Origin: Paraburkholderia acidicola
GTDB lineage: Bacteria > Pseudomonadota > Gammaproteobacteria > Burkholderiales > Burkholderiaceae
NCBI RefSeq assembly: GCF_002362315.1
Contig: NZ_MTZV01000004.1
Span: forward strand, 620,001-684,000
DNA length: 64,000 nucleotides
Direction of reading: 5' to 3'
Under the pieces are notes generated by a model. It was not told where the DNA came from and did not search any database. It worked only from the letters and a program-made list of their open reading frames with translations. The translations under genes and the position numbers were made by a program. This document shows positions 1 to 10,480 of the stretch, one piece after another. Within the stretch, counting starts at the first letter, position 1; every line of letters starts with the position of its first letter.

Positions 1-1
1 T

Positions 2-1045
2 GCCGATGCCAATGGATCGTCGGGCGCGATAATACGTGCCGCCGATCCTGCTGCGGCCTCCGAAGTACCGTTGCCTGTCGAAGGCGCGCTACCCAGCCTC
101 ACGGGCGCCGTGCAATGGCTAAACTCGCCGCCGCTCACCACCCAGGCCCTGCGCGGCAAGGTCGTGCTGGTCGATTTCTGGACCTACTCGTGCATCAACT
201 GCCTGCGCTCGCTGCCGTACGTGAAAGCGTGGGCGCAGAAGTACCGCGACCAGGGGCTCGTCGTGATCGGCGTACACGCACCGGAGTTCGCGTTCGAACG
301 CAATATCGGTAACGTGAAGCAGGCTACGCACGATCTCGGCGTCGACTACCCGGTCGCCATCGATAACAACTACGCAATCTGGCGCGCGTTCGGCAACCAG
401 TACTGGCCGGCGCACTATTTCATCGATGCGCAAGGGCAGATCCGCTACCACCACTTCGGCGAAGGCGATTACGCGCATTCGGAGAAGGTCATCCAGCAAC
501 TGCTCGCGGAAGCGGGTCACACCGGTGCCGAACACGTCGCAACGGGCCTGACTGGCAATGCGCAAGGCGTACAGGCCGCAGCCGACGATGCCGACATGCA
601 ATCGCCAGAGACCTACGTTGGGTACAACCGCGCGGAGAATTTCGCATCACCGGGCGGTGAAACGAAGGATCGTCCGCATACGTATGCCGCGCCTGTGCAG
701 CCCGCGGTGAACGACTGGGGTCTGGCCGGGACATGGAACGTCGGTGGCGAACACGCGACGCTCGATCATGCGAACGGCAGCATCGTCTACCGCTTCCACG
801 CACGCGATCTGCATCTGGTGCTCGGTCCGGGCAAGGATGGCAAGCCGGTGCGGTTTCGCGTGAGCGTCGACGGCGCAGCACCTGGTGCGGCACATGGCAC
901 CGACACCGCCGCCGATGGCACCGGCACGGTGACCGAACAGCGCCTGTATCAACTGGTGCGGCAAACCGGCGATGTCGCCGATCACACCTTCACCATCGAG
1001 TTTCTGGACCCCGGCGTCGAAGCGTATGCGTTCACGTTCGGCTAG
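2..1045 (+). CDS. DipZ-like thiol:disulfide interchange protein, 5' partial
   Basis: The reading frame is open to the left edge, so the start lies outside the window; the TTG at 71 is probably internal. What remains is a TlpA/thioredoxin-like domain with the redox motif Cys-Ile-Asn-Cys after 'WTYS' (about residue 64 of the fragment), followed by a C-terminal beta-rich domain of about 110 residues that fits the DipZ C-terminal (Thioredoxin_10-like) region. In full-length DipZ proteins a CcdA-like membrane domain comes first and passes electrons to the periplasmic thioredoxin domain; that part would lie upstream and is not seen. The gene is followed 39 bp later by msrA, which suggests a joint role in periplasmic thiol and methionine redox repair. 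A membrane-free thioredoxin-family protein remains possible. Confidence 0.8.
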   Translation, partial: ADANGSSGAIIRAADPAAASEVPLPVEGALPSLTGAVQWLNSPPLTTQALRGKVVLVDFWTYSCINCLRSLPYVKAWAQKYRDQGLVVIGVHAPEFAFERNIGNVKQATHDLGVDYPVAIDNNYAIWRAFGNQYWPAHYFIDAQGQIRYHHFGEGDYAHSEKVIQQLLAEAGHTGAEHVATGLTGNAQGVQAAADDADMQSPETYVGYNRAENFASPGGETKDRPHTYAAPVQPAVNDWGLAGTWNVGGEHATLDHANGSIVYRFHARDLHLVLGPGKDGKPVRFRVSVDGAAPGAAHGTDTAADGTGTVTEQRLYQLVRQTGDVADHTFTIEFLDPGVEAYAFTFG

Positions 1046-1084
1046 GTATTGCGCAGCACATTGATCACTCAAGGAGCAGCAATC

Positions 1085-1825
1085 GTGACCTCAACTTCTC
1101 TTAACCTCGCGCGTCGCTGGGTCCGTTCACCGGGAGCCCGTATCGCGAGTGCAATTGCTGTCGCGATCGGCGCGCTGGCCTGGCACGGCATGGCGAATTC
1201 CGTCGAGGAAGCCACGAAGATTCCAGCACCCACCGTCGACGAACAAGTCGCCGCGAAGCACAGCGAAACGGCGGTGTTCGCGGGCGGCTGTTTCTGGGGC
1301 GTACAGGGCGTGTTTCAGCACGTGCGTGGTGTAACGCAGGTGACCTCCGGCTACTCGGGCGGTGCGGCCGACACCGCACAGTACGAGACCGTCAGCGGAG
1401 GCGATACCGGACATGCGGAGTCGGTACGGATCACGTACGACCCGACGCAGATCACGTACGGCCATCTGTTGCAGATCTTCTTCTCGGTTGCGCACAATCC
1501 CACCGAACTCGACTACCAGGGCCCGGACCATGGGACGCAATATCGTTCGGCGGTGTTTGCGGTCGACGCGGACCAACGTCATGTCGCGGAGGCCTACATC
1601 GCGCAGCTGAATGCCGCGCATGCGTACGCGCAACCGGTCGTTACACGCGTCGAGGCGTTCAAGGGCTTCTACCCGGCGGAGAGCTACCACCAGAACTACC
1701 TCACATTGCATCCTGATCAACCGTATATCGCGATCAACGATCTGCCGAAGGTTGGGTATCTGAAGCAGATGTTCCCGGCGGTTTATCGTACTCAACCGGT
1801 GCTGGTCAAGACGTCGGGGTCTTAG
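1085..1825 (+). CDS. msrA: Peptide-methionine (S)-S-oxide reductase MsrA, probably membrane-anchored or exported
   Basis: MsrA reduces the S-epimer of methionine sulfoxide in proteins using thiol reductants. The catalytic motif GCFWG is present with the nucleophile at about Cys69, and the conserved region 'SGYSGG...YETVSGGDTGHAE' follows. It is the only cysteine in the protein, so no resolving cysteine is encoded and regeneration must rely on an outside thiol, fitting the DipZ-like neighbour just upstream. The GTG at 1085 is chosen because AAGGAG lies just before it; it gives a 246-residue protein whose N-terminus is a basic stretch followed by a hydrophobic segment (about residues 18-33), so it is likely periplasmic. 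An in-frame upstream start at 1049 lacks a ribosome binding site and would overlap nothing useful. Confidence 0.93.
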   Translation: MTSTSLNLARRWVRSPGARIASAIAVAIGALAWHGMANSVEEATKIPAPTVDEQVAAKHSETAVFAGGCFWGVQGVFQHVRGVTQVTSGYSGGAADTAQYETVSGGDTGHAESVRITYDPTQITYGHLLQIFFSVAHNPTELDYQGPDHGTQYRSAVFAVDADQRHVAEAYIAQLNAAHAYAQPVVTRVEAFKGFYPAESYHQNYLTLHPDQPYIAINDLPKVGYLKQMFPAVYRTQPVLVKTSGS

Positions 1826-1875
1826 GCGCGGCGCCCGCCGTGCTTATGGCTTCCCGTTTGTTCTTGAACAAGCTT

Positions 1876-1905
1876 GCGATACCCAGAAATGGGTGTCGCG
1901 TTTTT
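1876..1905 (+). terminator. Rho-independent terminator after msrA
   Basis: A 9-bp stem, GCGATACCC with GGGTGTCGC (one T-G wobble), closes a 6-base loop and is followed by G and five T's. It sits 51 bp past the msrA stop and before the porin gene, so it separates the two units. Confidence 0.75.
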
Positions 1906-2001
1906 ACGCGAATTTTGCAAAAAGACCGAAACCTTTTCGATGAATTGAAGCGCCATTCTCCATAAACTCTGCGAGCCTTCGGCAAACAATCAAGGAAATT
2001 C

Positions 2002-3150
2002 GTGGAGTATAAGAAAGTGAGAAGCAAGCTTGTTGGCGCAGCAACCTTGTCGGTCTTTGCAGTGGCGGCTCATGCGCAGAGCAGCGTCACGCTCTATGGC
2101 CTGATCGACACCGGTATCGTCTATACGAACAATCAAGGTGGCCACAACGCGTGGCAAGAACAAAGCAGCATGCTGTCGAACGAGGTATGGGGACTCAAAG
2201 GCAGTGAAGACCTCGGCGGCAATCTGCATGCAATCTTCCGGCTCGAAAACGGTTTCAACATCCAGAATGGCCGACAAACCTACGCGGGCACGATGTTCGG
2301 CCGCCAGGCCTACGTTGGTCTGCAAAGCGACCAGTACGGAACGTTGACGCTCGGTCGTCAGTACGACGCCGTGGTCGACAATCTCGGGGCGATTGCGTTA
2401 GCGAATAACGGCGATGGCAACAACCTGGCCGCGCATCCGTTCGACAACGACAATATCGACGATTCGTTCTATATCAACAACTCGGTCAAGTACGCGAGCC
2501 CGACGTACAACGGGCTACAAGCGGAAGCGCAGTATGGCTTTAGCAACGCGGCGGGCGGTTTCTCGAACAATCGCGCCTATAGCTTTGGTGTGACTTATGG
2601 CAACGGCCCGATCAATCTGGCCGCTGCCTACCTCCAGCTCAATAGCGGTGGTTTGACCGCGGGTGGCGCACTGACGGACAACGACTTTGTGAGCTTCCCT
2701 GCCGCGCGCCAGCGCGTAATGGGGGTGGGCGGAAACTACACATTCGGTCCAGCCACTGTCGGCCTGCTATGGACGCATACGCTGTTTGACCATACTCAGC
2801 CCGGCGTAAATTCCACGATCACGCAATCGTTCAACACGCTGCGCTTCGACAACTACGAAGTCAACGTGCACTATTTGCTCACGCCTTCGATTTCGCTTGC
2901 CGGTGCCTACACCTTCACCCAGGGTGCGTTTAACGCCGGCACGGGTTCGGTGGATCCGAAGTGGCATCAAGTGACGATGATGGCGGACTACCTGCTCAGC
3001 AAGCGCACGGATGTCTATGTCGAGGGCGTGTATCAACACGCGTACGGTGCTGCCGGTACCGCGTTCGAGGGCGCGTATATCAATGGTTTGTCGCAAGCCT
3101 CGACTGGTAATCAGGTTGCGGCGACTGTGGGTATTCGGACGCGGTTCTAG
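2002..3150 (+). CDS. General outer-membrane porin (Omp32/OpcP type)
   Basis: The protein begins with a short signal peptide ending in 'AAHAQ' and continues with 'SSVTLYGLIDTGI', the typical mature N-terminus of betaproteobacterial trimeric porins. It contains 'SRLENGF'-like strand sequence (here FRLENGFN), 'FGRQAYVGL' and 'GTLTLGRQYD', and ends in a C-terminal phenylalanine (TRTRF style), the signal for BAM-dependent outer-membrane insertion. The length of 382 residues is normal for the family. Its role is diffusion of small hydrophilic solutes. The start could be GTG at 2002 (AAGGA upstream) or GTG at 2017, which would give a more usual signal peptide beginning 'MRSKLVG'. It is a single gene bounded by hairpins on both sides. 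Confidence 0.93.
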   Translation: MEYKKVRSKLVGAATLSVFAVAAHAQSSVTLYGLIDTGIVYTNNQGGHNAWQEQSSMLSNEVWGLKGSEDLGGNLHAIFRLENGFNIQNGRQTYAGTMFGRQAYVGLQSDQYGTLTLGRQYDAVVDNLGAIALANNGDGNNLAAHPFDNDNIDDSFYINNSVKYASPTYNGLQAEAQYGFSNAAGGFSNNRAYSFGVTYGNGPINLAAAYLQLNSGGLTAGGALTDNDFVSFPAARQRVMGVGGNYTFGPATVGLLWTHTLFDHTQPGVNSTITQSFNTLRFDNYEVNVHYLLTPSISLAGAYTFTQGAFNAGTGSVDPKWHQVTMMADYLLSKRTDVYVEGVYQHAYGAAGTAFEGAYINGLSQASTGNQVAATVGIRTRF

Positions 3151-3188
3151 CATCCGCGGTACTTGCTTGAGTTAGAGACTTGCCCCGG

Positions 3189-3231
3189 CATCGGCGCATC
3201 ACGTCGGTTACCCGACTTCGATGCGCCGATG
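3189..3231. terminator. Long hairpin between convergent porin and hydrolase genes
   Basis: A perfect 12-bp inverted repeat, CATCGGCGCATC with GATGCGCCGATG, encloses a second 5-bp stem GTCGG/CCGAC. It lies between two convergent genes and probably works as a bidirectional terminator, although the T-run is poor. Confidence 0.6.
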
Positions 3232-3254
3232 TGTGTGTTGTCGCCCGTTTTCTG

Positions 3255-4019
3255 CTATTCGAGCCCGTGCTGGATAGCCCGCGCAAGGCCCGCAGGATTG
3301 TCCCAGGCCATCGAATGTCCTGCGTTTTCGACGATGGCAACAATGACGCCTGCTGCTGGCAGACGTTCGGTGTCCGGGTCGGGAAGCGAGCGGTCGCCAA
3401 AGACAACGGTTCTGGGCATCGCCATGGCATAGAGCTGTTCGCGCCAGCTGGGATCACTCCCCTCCACTAGCGACACCGCGCCTCGATGGACTGCATAGGG
3501 TGCGCTGACCAGCATCGAAGCAGCCCAGATATCGTCGCCGTCTCGCGCGGATGCGGCGATCAGTTCCGTGTGTCCTGTCTGCACATAGTCGGCTTCTGAA
3601 AGCGCCGCGATCTTTCGGCTATAGAACCCACCGCCCGGCTCCAGATTGGGTTCGCTAAGTACCAGATGCCGTACGCGCTCGCCGAGCAGGTGAGCTGCGG
3701 CGATAGCGACCGCGCCTCCCATGCTGTGGCCGAACAGATTCAGCGATGAAAGTGACAGGTGATCGGCGAGTGCCACGATTGTTTGTGCGTGGCCCTCGAC
3801 GGTGTAGGCAAAATCTGCCGGGCGATCGCTAAAGCCATAGCCCAGTAAGTCAACTAGCAGCATTCGACGCCCCGCTAAAGCGTGGGCTGTTGCTACGCTC
3901 GGGTAATCGCATGACGATGCGCAACCTAGTCCATGGATGAACAGTGTTGGGGTGTCTTGTCCGGGGAGGTCGTGGTATCTGAGCGTTCCTTGGGCGCTAT
4001 CTATAGCGAAGGTTTTCAT
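3255..4019 (-). CDS. Alpha/beta-fold hydrolase
   Basis: A 254-residue protein of the alpha/beta hydrolase fold. The oxyanion-hole motif HGLG is near residue 29, the nucleophile elbow GHSMGG puts the catalytic serine at residue 99, and a C-terminal histidine at about 235 (ENAGHS) completes the likely triad. There is no signal peptide, so it is cytoplasmic. The substrate cannot be told from the sequence; relatives include esterases, haloperoxidase-like enzymes and C-C bond hydrolases. It stands alone, with a hairpin downstream and an unrelated secreted protein upstream on the same strand. Confidence 0.85.
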   Translation of the reverse strand: MKTFAIDSAQGTLRYHDLPGQDTPTLFIHGLGCASSCDYPSVATAHALAGRRMLLVDLLGYGFSDRPADFAYTVEGHAQTIVALADHLSLSSLNLFGHSMGGAVAIAAAHLLGERVRHLVLSEPNLEPGGGFYSRKIAALSEADYVQTGHTELIAASARDGDDIWAASMLVSAPYAVHRGAVSLVEGSDPSWREQLYAMAMPRTVVFGDRSLPDPDTERLPAAGVIVAIVENAGHSMAWDNPAGLARAIQHGLE

Positions 4020-4102
4020 TTTCGGTGTTTGCCTTTTGTCTACGCAAGTACAGCACTTGTGGCTTCTCGCAGAAATTCAGACCTGATCTGGCAAAGCTCG
4101 CA

Positions 4103-5293
4103 TCACGGGTTCAAGGCAGGATTTCCCCGATCGACGATCTGACCCACGTCGAAGTAAAAGGTCTGGGTCTTTCCACTTGCATCTACCGTATCGAGCGCAT
4201 CGTACTGTGAAGTACCTTGCGGCATGAGTGTCTGTCTTGTCAGGCGCAGCTTCTTCGCGTGGAGCCAGGAATATTCTTCGTCGGTGGCAATAACGTGGAT
4301 GGCTGTCTCGGGAGACAGGCCATCGCCACTACGCGCGATATCCTGCGTGATACCAAACAGATAAAGTCTCATGTCTGCCTGTGCATCGACGTCGCCAGCC
4401 TTGCCCAATAACATGCTGTAGTTCGAAATGAGGCTGAACAGCGGTATCTCCCGGATGGGCCGGATTTTTTCCACCTCCCTGATCTTCGATAGCGCTCCGT
4501 TTATGTCGCCTTGCTGTGCAAGCTGTATCGCCTGTTTCTCTGAATCCCTGCACAACTGCATCAGTTCCAGATAGTTGAAGCTCCGGTCGGACAGGAATTT
4601 GACGCGCTGCTCGTGCGCCTGCTGAAGAGCGACGAAATACTTGCCATCGCTTGCCTTGACAGGCAGCGGATCGAACGCACTCGAACCTGTCCGGTTAGTC
4701 GAAGCAAACACACGAGGGTTGATCAGAAAATACGATACGGCTGGCTGCCCGTCTGCCGCACGAATCGAATAGGTCACCTTCTGCAGTTCGGTATCGTGGT
4801 ACCGGATACCTTTCACATCGGTTGGCATCGCGGATCGTAGATTGATCCACTGGGTGATCTCGTCAATTCTGATCACGCGAACCGGATCATCAGGCGTCGT
4901 TCCGCTACCGGATCGTTTTTCCAGAATTTCCGCCATGGCATGTGCCCGCTCACGACAGTCCCTGGATTGATCCTGCTTGTTTAATTTTCCATAGATGTTG
5001 GAGCACAACGCCTGCACGTTGTAGTCGGGAAACTGCCCCAGCGGTGCATACTTTTCCAGGTCCGAAAGCCGGTTGATTGCTTCGGTATCTTTTCCTGCGC
5101 GATCCAGCGCGTCCGAATCTTTGACGGCCGCCTGTATGTCATGCGAAAGCTGCTGAAGGTCAACCTTCTCGTCCTGCGAGAATTTCTGTCTCTGCAACTG
5201 GAGTTGTTCGACGACGGAGGTCGAGGTCTGGGCAAATAAATGACCAGAAAAGGCGGCTGAGATCAGGCAGATCAACCATCTAGTTCTTCGCAT
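4103..5293 (-). CDS. Secreted protein with two-fold internal repeat, DUF4919-like
   Basis: The 396-residue protein has a clear signal peptide ending 'GHLFAQ'. The mature part is built of two similar halves. Each half has an alpha-helical stretch with a Cys (SNIYGKLNKQ... and SNYSMLLGKAG...) followed by a conserved block: 'PDDPVRVIRIDEITQW' in the first half and 'PETAIHVIATDEEYSWL' in the second, each leading to a strand ending in 'YF'. The second block resembles the core of DUF4919 proteins, but this is from memory and is tentative. It probably acts in the periplasm or outside the cell; function unknown. The next gene downstream is on the same strand, 83 bp away. Confidence 0.75.
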   Translation of the reverse strand: MRRTRWLICLISAAFSGHLFAQTSTSVVEQLQLQRQKFSQDEKVDLQQLSHDIQAAVKDSDALDRAGKDTEAINRLSDLEKYAPLGQFPDYNVQALCSNIYGKLNKQDQSRDCRERAHAMAEILEKRSGSGTTPDDPVRVIRIDEITQWINLRSAMPTDVKGIRYHDTELQKVTYSIRAADGQPAVSYFLINPRVFASTNRTGSSAFDPLPVKASDGKYFVALQQAHEQRVKFLSDRSFNYLELMQLCRDSEKQAIQLAQQGDINGALSKIREVEKIRPIREIPLFSLISNYSMLLGKAGDVDAQADMRLYLFGITQDIARSGDGLSPETAIHVIATDEEYSWLHAKKLRLTRQTLMPQGTSQYDALDTVDASGKTQTFYFDVGQIVDRGNPALNP

Positions 5294-5370
5294 GGGTACT
5301 CCGGAATTATTGAAGACTTGTTATCGGAAGACGAAAACGTTACGGCGTTGCTGGACAAGACGTCCTCTAG

Positions 5371-5649
5371 TCATGTCCTGTCGAAATGGCGAAAGAGTAA
5401 ATACAGGCAGATTGCCGTGACAAGCCAGAGTACGGCCTGTGCAACACGCGAACGCCTGCGTGCCCCGAAGCGCTGTCTCCACCGCACGTTCAACCGCTCA
5501 AGTGCCATGGCCATAACCACGTATGTAAACAGGAAGATCGCTATTCCCCATGCACTCACCCTGCCCGTTTCATGGTACTGAATGGTGAACGTGACCAATG
5601 CGGCAGAAAGCAGAGGCCATATATTGCGCTTGAATACGTCGGTGAACAT
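5371..5649 (-). CDS. Small membrane protein of unknown function
   Basis: The 92-residue protein has three hydrophobic stretches, around residues 10-25, 33-50 and 70-87, with an arginine-rich loop (VRWRQRFGARRRSR) between the second and third. This points to a small inner-membrane protein with the basic loop in the cytoplasm. I recognise no family. It lies just upstream of the duplicated secreted protein on the same strand with 77 bp between them, so the two may be transcribed together. Confidence 0.6.
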   Translation of the reverse strand: MFTDVFKRNIWPLLSAALVTFTIQYHETGRVSAWGIAIFLFTYVVMAMALERLNVRWRQRFGARRRSRVAQAVLWLVTAICLYLLFRHFDRT

Positions 5650-5750
5650 TACTTCCCCCGGGATTCTTGAATTTTCCGAGAACGGTCGTCAAAGCTCTGA
5701 TCGACTACCTGCCGTCAGACAACCGCCCCTCGACCCAATCGTTCCGAACC

Positions 5751-7348
<1,598 letters not shown>

Positions 7349-7456
7349 TGTCGTCAGGAACGTCGGAAGAGGTGGGTGCGTGAAATTGTCGGTGATTCAG
7401 CATAGCTTGTCGACTAAGGTGCATAGCAGAACATTCATACGTTGCCCTCGCGCTCC

Positions 7457-7498
7457 AAAAGCAACACCCCTCGCCCGCCAAGAGCGGACAAGGAGTGT
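7457..7498 (-). terminator. Intrinsic terminator downstream of leuS
   Basis: Read on the minus strand, a 15-bp stem (three G-U wobbles) around a 5-base loop occupies 7498-7464 and is followed by TGCTTTT. It lies 36 bp past the leuS stop, before the acetyltransferase gene, so leuS and the GNAT-ddl pair are probably separate units. Confidence 0.6.
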
Positions 7499-7533
7499 CG
7501 AATCCGACAGATCAACCGTGATCGTAGAAAACG

Positions 7534-10059
7534 CTATCCCCTAACGACAAAGTTCACCAGTCGTCCAGGAATCGCAATCTCCTTCGTCACATTCCTGCCT
7601 TTCAGCAATCCGCTGACTTCCGGCTCGGCCTTCGCTGCGGCTATGAGGGCCGTCGCGTCAAGTCCGGTTTCGCCGCGGAATCGATGCCGCACTTTGCCGT
7701 TAACCTGCACGACGTACTCATGGCTTTCGTCGAGACACAGACCAGGGTTGAAGCCCGGCCACGCGGCATAGGCGAGCGTGCCGTCGTGTCCCAGCTTGCT
7801 CCACAACTCCTCGGCCAGATGAGGAGCGAACGGCGCCAGCAGCTTGACAAAGGTCTCCACGATCTCGCGCGGTCGAACGGAGGCGTGGCTCAAAGCGTTA
7901 GCCATTTCCATCAACCGCGCGATGCCGGTGTTGAAACGCAGCCCTTCGATGTCCTCTGTCACAGCGCGTACCGTCTTGTGGCGTAATCGCAGCAAGTCTT
8001 GAGCGCAGTCCGGGACATCACGTATCAACGGATGCAGCATGTCGTTGTCATCGCACACGATGCGCCACGCACGTTCGAGAAAACGGCGCACGCCGATCAA
8101 GCCCGAGGTTTGCCAGGGCTTGGCGACATCGAGCGGCCCCATGAACATTTCATAGAGTCGTAACGAATCGGCACCGTACTCTTCCACGACGTCGTCCGGG
8201 TTCACGACGTTGTAGCGTGACTTCGACATCTTTTCGACCTGGGCGCTCAATTCCAGGTCTCCGCTGAAATACTTGCCCTCGCGCTCGGTCACCTGGTCGG
8301 GTTCATAGTAGCGACCCGATTCGTCCTTGTACGAAAAGGCCAGAACCATCCCTTGATTGAACAGCTTGCGAAACGGCTCTTTAGTCGACACCACGCCGAT
8401 GTCGTACAACACCTTGTGCCAGAAGCGGGCATATAACAAATGCAACACCGTCTGCTCGGTACCGCCGACATAGACGTCTACCGGCATCCAGTAACGCTCG
8501 GCCTCCTTGCTAACGAACTCGCGATCGTTGTGCGGGTCCAGGAAGCGCAGGAAATACCAGCTCGAGCCGGCCCATTGCGGCATCGTATTCGTCTCGCGTA
8601 CCGCTGCGATGTCGGTGCCCGGCACGGTGGTGTGAACCCAATCGACCGCGCGAGCGAGCGGCGGCTCCCCGCCTGCAGCAGGTTTGTAATCGTCGAGTTC
8701 CGGCGGCAGGAGAGGCAGCGAGTCCTGAGGCAACGGCACGATCGATCCATCCGCGAGGTGCAAGACCGGAATGGGCTCGCCCCAATAACGCTGACGCGAG
8801 AACAGCCAGTCGCGCAAGCGATAAGTCGTTTTCGCGCGCCCCGCGCCGTGCTGCTCCAGCCACGTCAACATCGACTGTTTCGCCTGCGCGTTTGGCAGTC
8901 CATTCAAGAAGCCGGAATGGATCATCGGGCCATCGCCTTCGCAAGCCGCATCCGCAATATCGCTGCCGGCGCCATCATCGATGACCTTGATGATCGGCAA
9001 GCCGAAGGTCTGCGCGAACTCGTAGTCCCGCCGGTCGTGCGCGGGCACTGCCATGATGGCGCCGGCGCCATAGCCGCTCAATACGTAGTCGGCGACCCAG
9101 ATAGGCATGCGCTCCCGAGTCGCGGGATTGACGGCGTATGAGCCGGTGAACACGCCGGTTTTCTTGCGCCCTGCGTCGCTGCGCACCGTTTCGTCCAACG
9201 CCTTTGCACGGTCGATATACATGTCGACAGTTGCGCGAGCTTCAGACGTGACGATACTGGCGAGCAAATCGTGTTCAGGCGCGAGGATGCAAAAGGTCGC
9301 GCCGAACAGGGTGTCCGGTCGTGTCGTAAAGACGGTGACCGAATGGCTGTTGCCCACAACCGGCAAGTCGATATCAGCACCTTCCGATCGACCGACCCAG
9401 TTGCGCTGCATGGTTTTCACGCTTTCCGGCCAGTCCAGTTCTTCCAGATCGTCGATGAGCCGATCGGCGTAGCGGGTGATGCGCAACATCCATTGCCGCA
9501 TCGGACGACGCACAACCGGGTCGCCCGTTTCGACATACTTGCCGTCTTTCACCTCTTCATTGGCGAGCACGGTGTTTTGCGCAGGACACCAGTTCACCGC
9601 CACCTCAGCCTGATAGGCGAGGCCGCGTTCGAACAGCTTCAGGAAAATCCATTGCGTCCATCGGACATAGCCCGGATCGGTGGTAGCCAGTTCCCGGCTC
9701 CAGTCATACGAAAACCCCAATCGCTTGACCTGGCCGCGAAAGGTTTCGATGTTGCGTTTCGTCGTGATGGCCGGATGCACACCGGTGCGCATCGCGTAAC
9801 GCTCCGCGGGCAAGCCGTAGCTGTCCCAGCCCATCGGATGCAGCACGTTGAAGCCACGCATGCGCTTATACCGGCACAGGATGTCGGTCGCGGTATATCC
9901 CTCAGGGTGTCCCACATGCAACCCGGCTCCCGATGGATAGGGAAACATGTCGAGCGCGTAGAACTTCTCTTTCGTAGGATCGATCTCTGCCCGGAACGTT
10001 GAGTGCTCGTCCCAATAGGCTTGCCACCTGGGCTCGATCGTCTTTGGATCGTATGCCAT
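7534..10059 (-). CDS. leuS: Leucyl-tRNA synthetase, divergent type
   Basis: A full-length class Ia synthetase of 841 residues that charges tRNA-Leu. The HIGH-type motif is HVGH at 48-51, the KMSKS motif is at 610-614, and the CP1 editing site is intact with TTRPDT at 245-250 and the HDRRD motif ending at Asp345. The zinc/tRNA end closes with 'VQVNGKVRHRF'. However 'MFPYPSGAGLHVGHPEGYTATD' and 'HPMGWDSYGLPAE' differ from the betaproteobacterial form I know, which has MLPYPSGKLHMGHVRNYT and MGWDAFGMPAE; the version here resembles LeuRS of Planctomycetes, Bacteroidetes or myxobacteria. It is therefore probably a transferred second copy. The start ATG has AAGGG upstream. Confidence 0.95.
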   Translation of the reverse strand: MAYDPKTIEPRWQAYWDEHSTFRAEIDPTKEKFYALDMFPYPSGAGLHVGHPEGYTATDILCRYKRMRGFNVLHPMGWDSYGLPAERYAMRTGVHPAITTKRNIETFRGQVKRLGFSYDWSRELATTDPGYVRWTQWIFLKLFERGLAYQAEVAVNWCPAQNTVLANEEVKDGKYVETGDPVVRRPMRQWMLRITRYADRLIDDLEELDWPESVKTMQRNWVGRSEGADIDLPVVGNSHSVTVFTTRPDTLFGATFCILAPEHDLLASIVTSEARATVDMYIDRAKALDETVRSDAGRKKTGVFTGSYAVNPATRERMPIWVADYVLSGYGAGAIMAVPAHDRRDYEFAQTFGLPIIKVIDDGAGSDIADAACEGDGPMIHSGFLNGLPNAQAKQSMLTWLEQHGAGRAKTTYRLRDWLFSRQRYWGEPIPVLHLADGSIVPLPQDSLPLLPPELDDYKPAAGGEPPLARAVDWVHTTVPGTDIAAVRETNTMPQWAGSSWYFLRFLDPHNDREFVSKEAERYWMPVDVYVGGTEQTVLHLLYARFWHKVLYDIGVVSTKEPFRKLFNQGMVLAFSYKDESGRYYEPDQVTEREGKYFSGDLELSAQVEKMSKSRYNVVNPDDVVEEYGADSLRLYEMFMGPLDVAKPWQTSGLIGVRRFLERAWRIVCDDNDMLHPLIRDVPDCAQDLLRLRHKTVRAVTEDIEGLRFNTGIARLMEMANALSHASVRPREIVETFVKLLAPFAPHLAEELWSKLGHDGTLAYAAWPGFNPGLCLDESHEYVVQVNGKVRHRFRGETGLDATALIAAAKAEPEVSGLLKGRNVTKEIAIPGRLVNFVVRG

Positions 10060-10480
10060 CTGTTATCCCTTGCCGGCTAGACGGTTTCAACCGGCTTTAA
10101 TCCGTATGCATCCGCGAGTGCGGTCGTGGAACGGCTACGGCCGCCAAGACGCCATGGCTTAGCGGCCGGGCGGTAGTCGGCGGACAGGGAGGGTGGCAGA
10201 TAGGGACGTGCCCGGGCGCGGACCGCGAAGTCCGCTCAGATTTGCCCAGAACACGATATTGAACGCCATAGGACAGTCAGGTCCGAGAAAGGTAGACACA
10301 TAAGGTAGACACGCAATCAGCAGGCGCTTTGTCGGTTCTCGTTAAAAAACCGCGCTAAGGCGCTGCCTCCATTGTCTTTGTCAACACTATGCGGCAGAGT
10401 TTGCACGAGTTGAGGCTGGGTGTAAATCCTGTCCCTGCGTGGATGCTCGTCTGTCTGGTCAATATAAAAGCGGATCAATC
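10060..10480. promoter_or_regulatory. Divergent intergenic region with structured leuS leader
   Basis: About 420 bp separate the divergent leuS and nucleoside-hydrolase genes and contain no convincing gene. Close to the leuS start lies a small hairpin CGGTT/AACCG (10082-10093). Farther out are inverted repeats GGCCGC/GCGGCC (10139-10167) and GCGGAC/GTCCGC (10218-10235). A direct repeat AAGGTAGACAC occurs at 10289-10299 and 10302-10312, 13 bp apart, and could be a regulator site. I see no T-box specifier structure. Confidence 0.4.
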
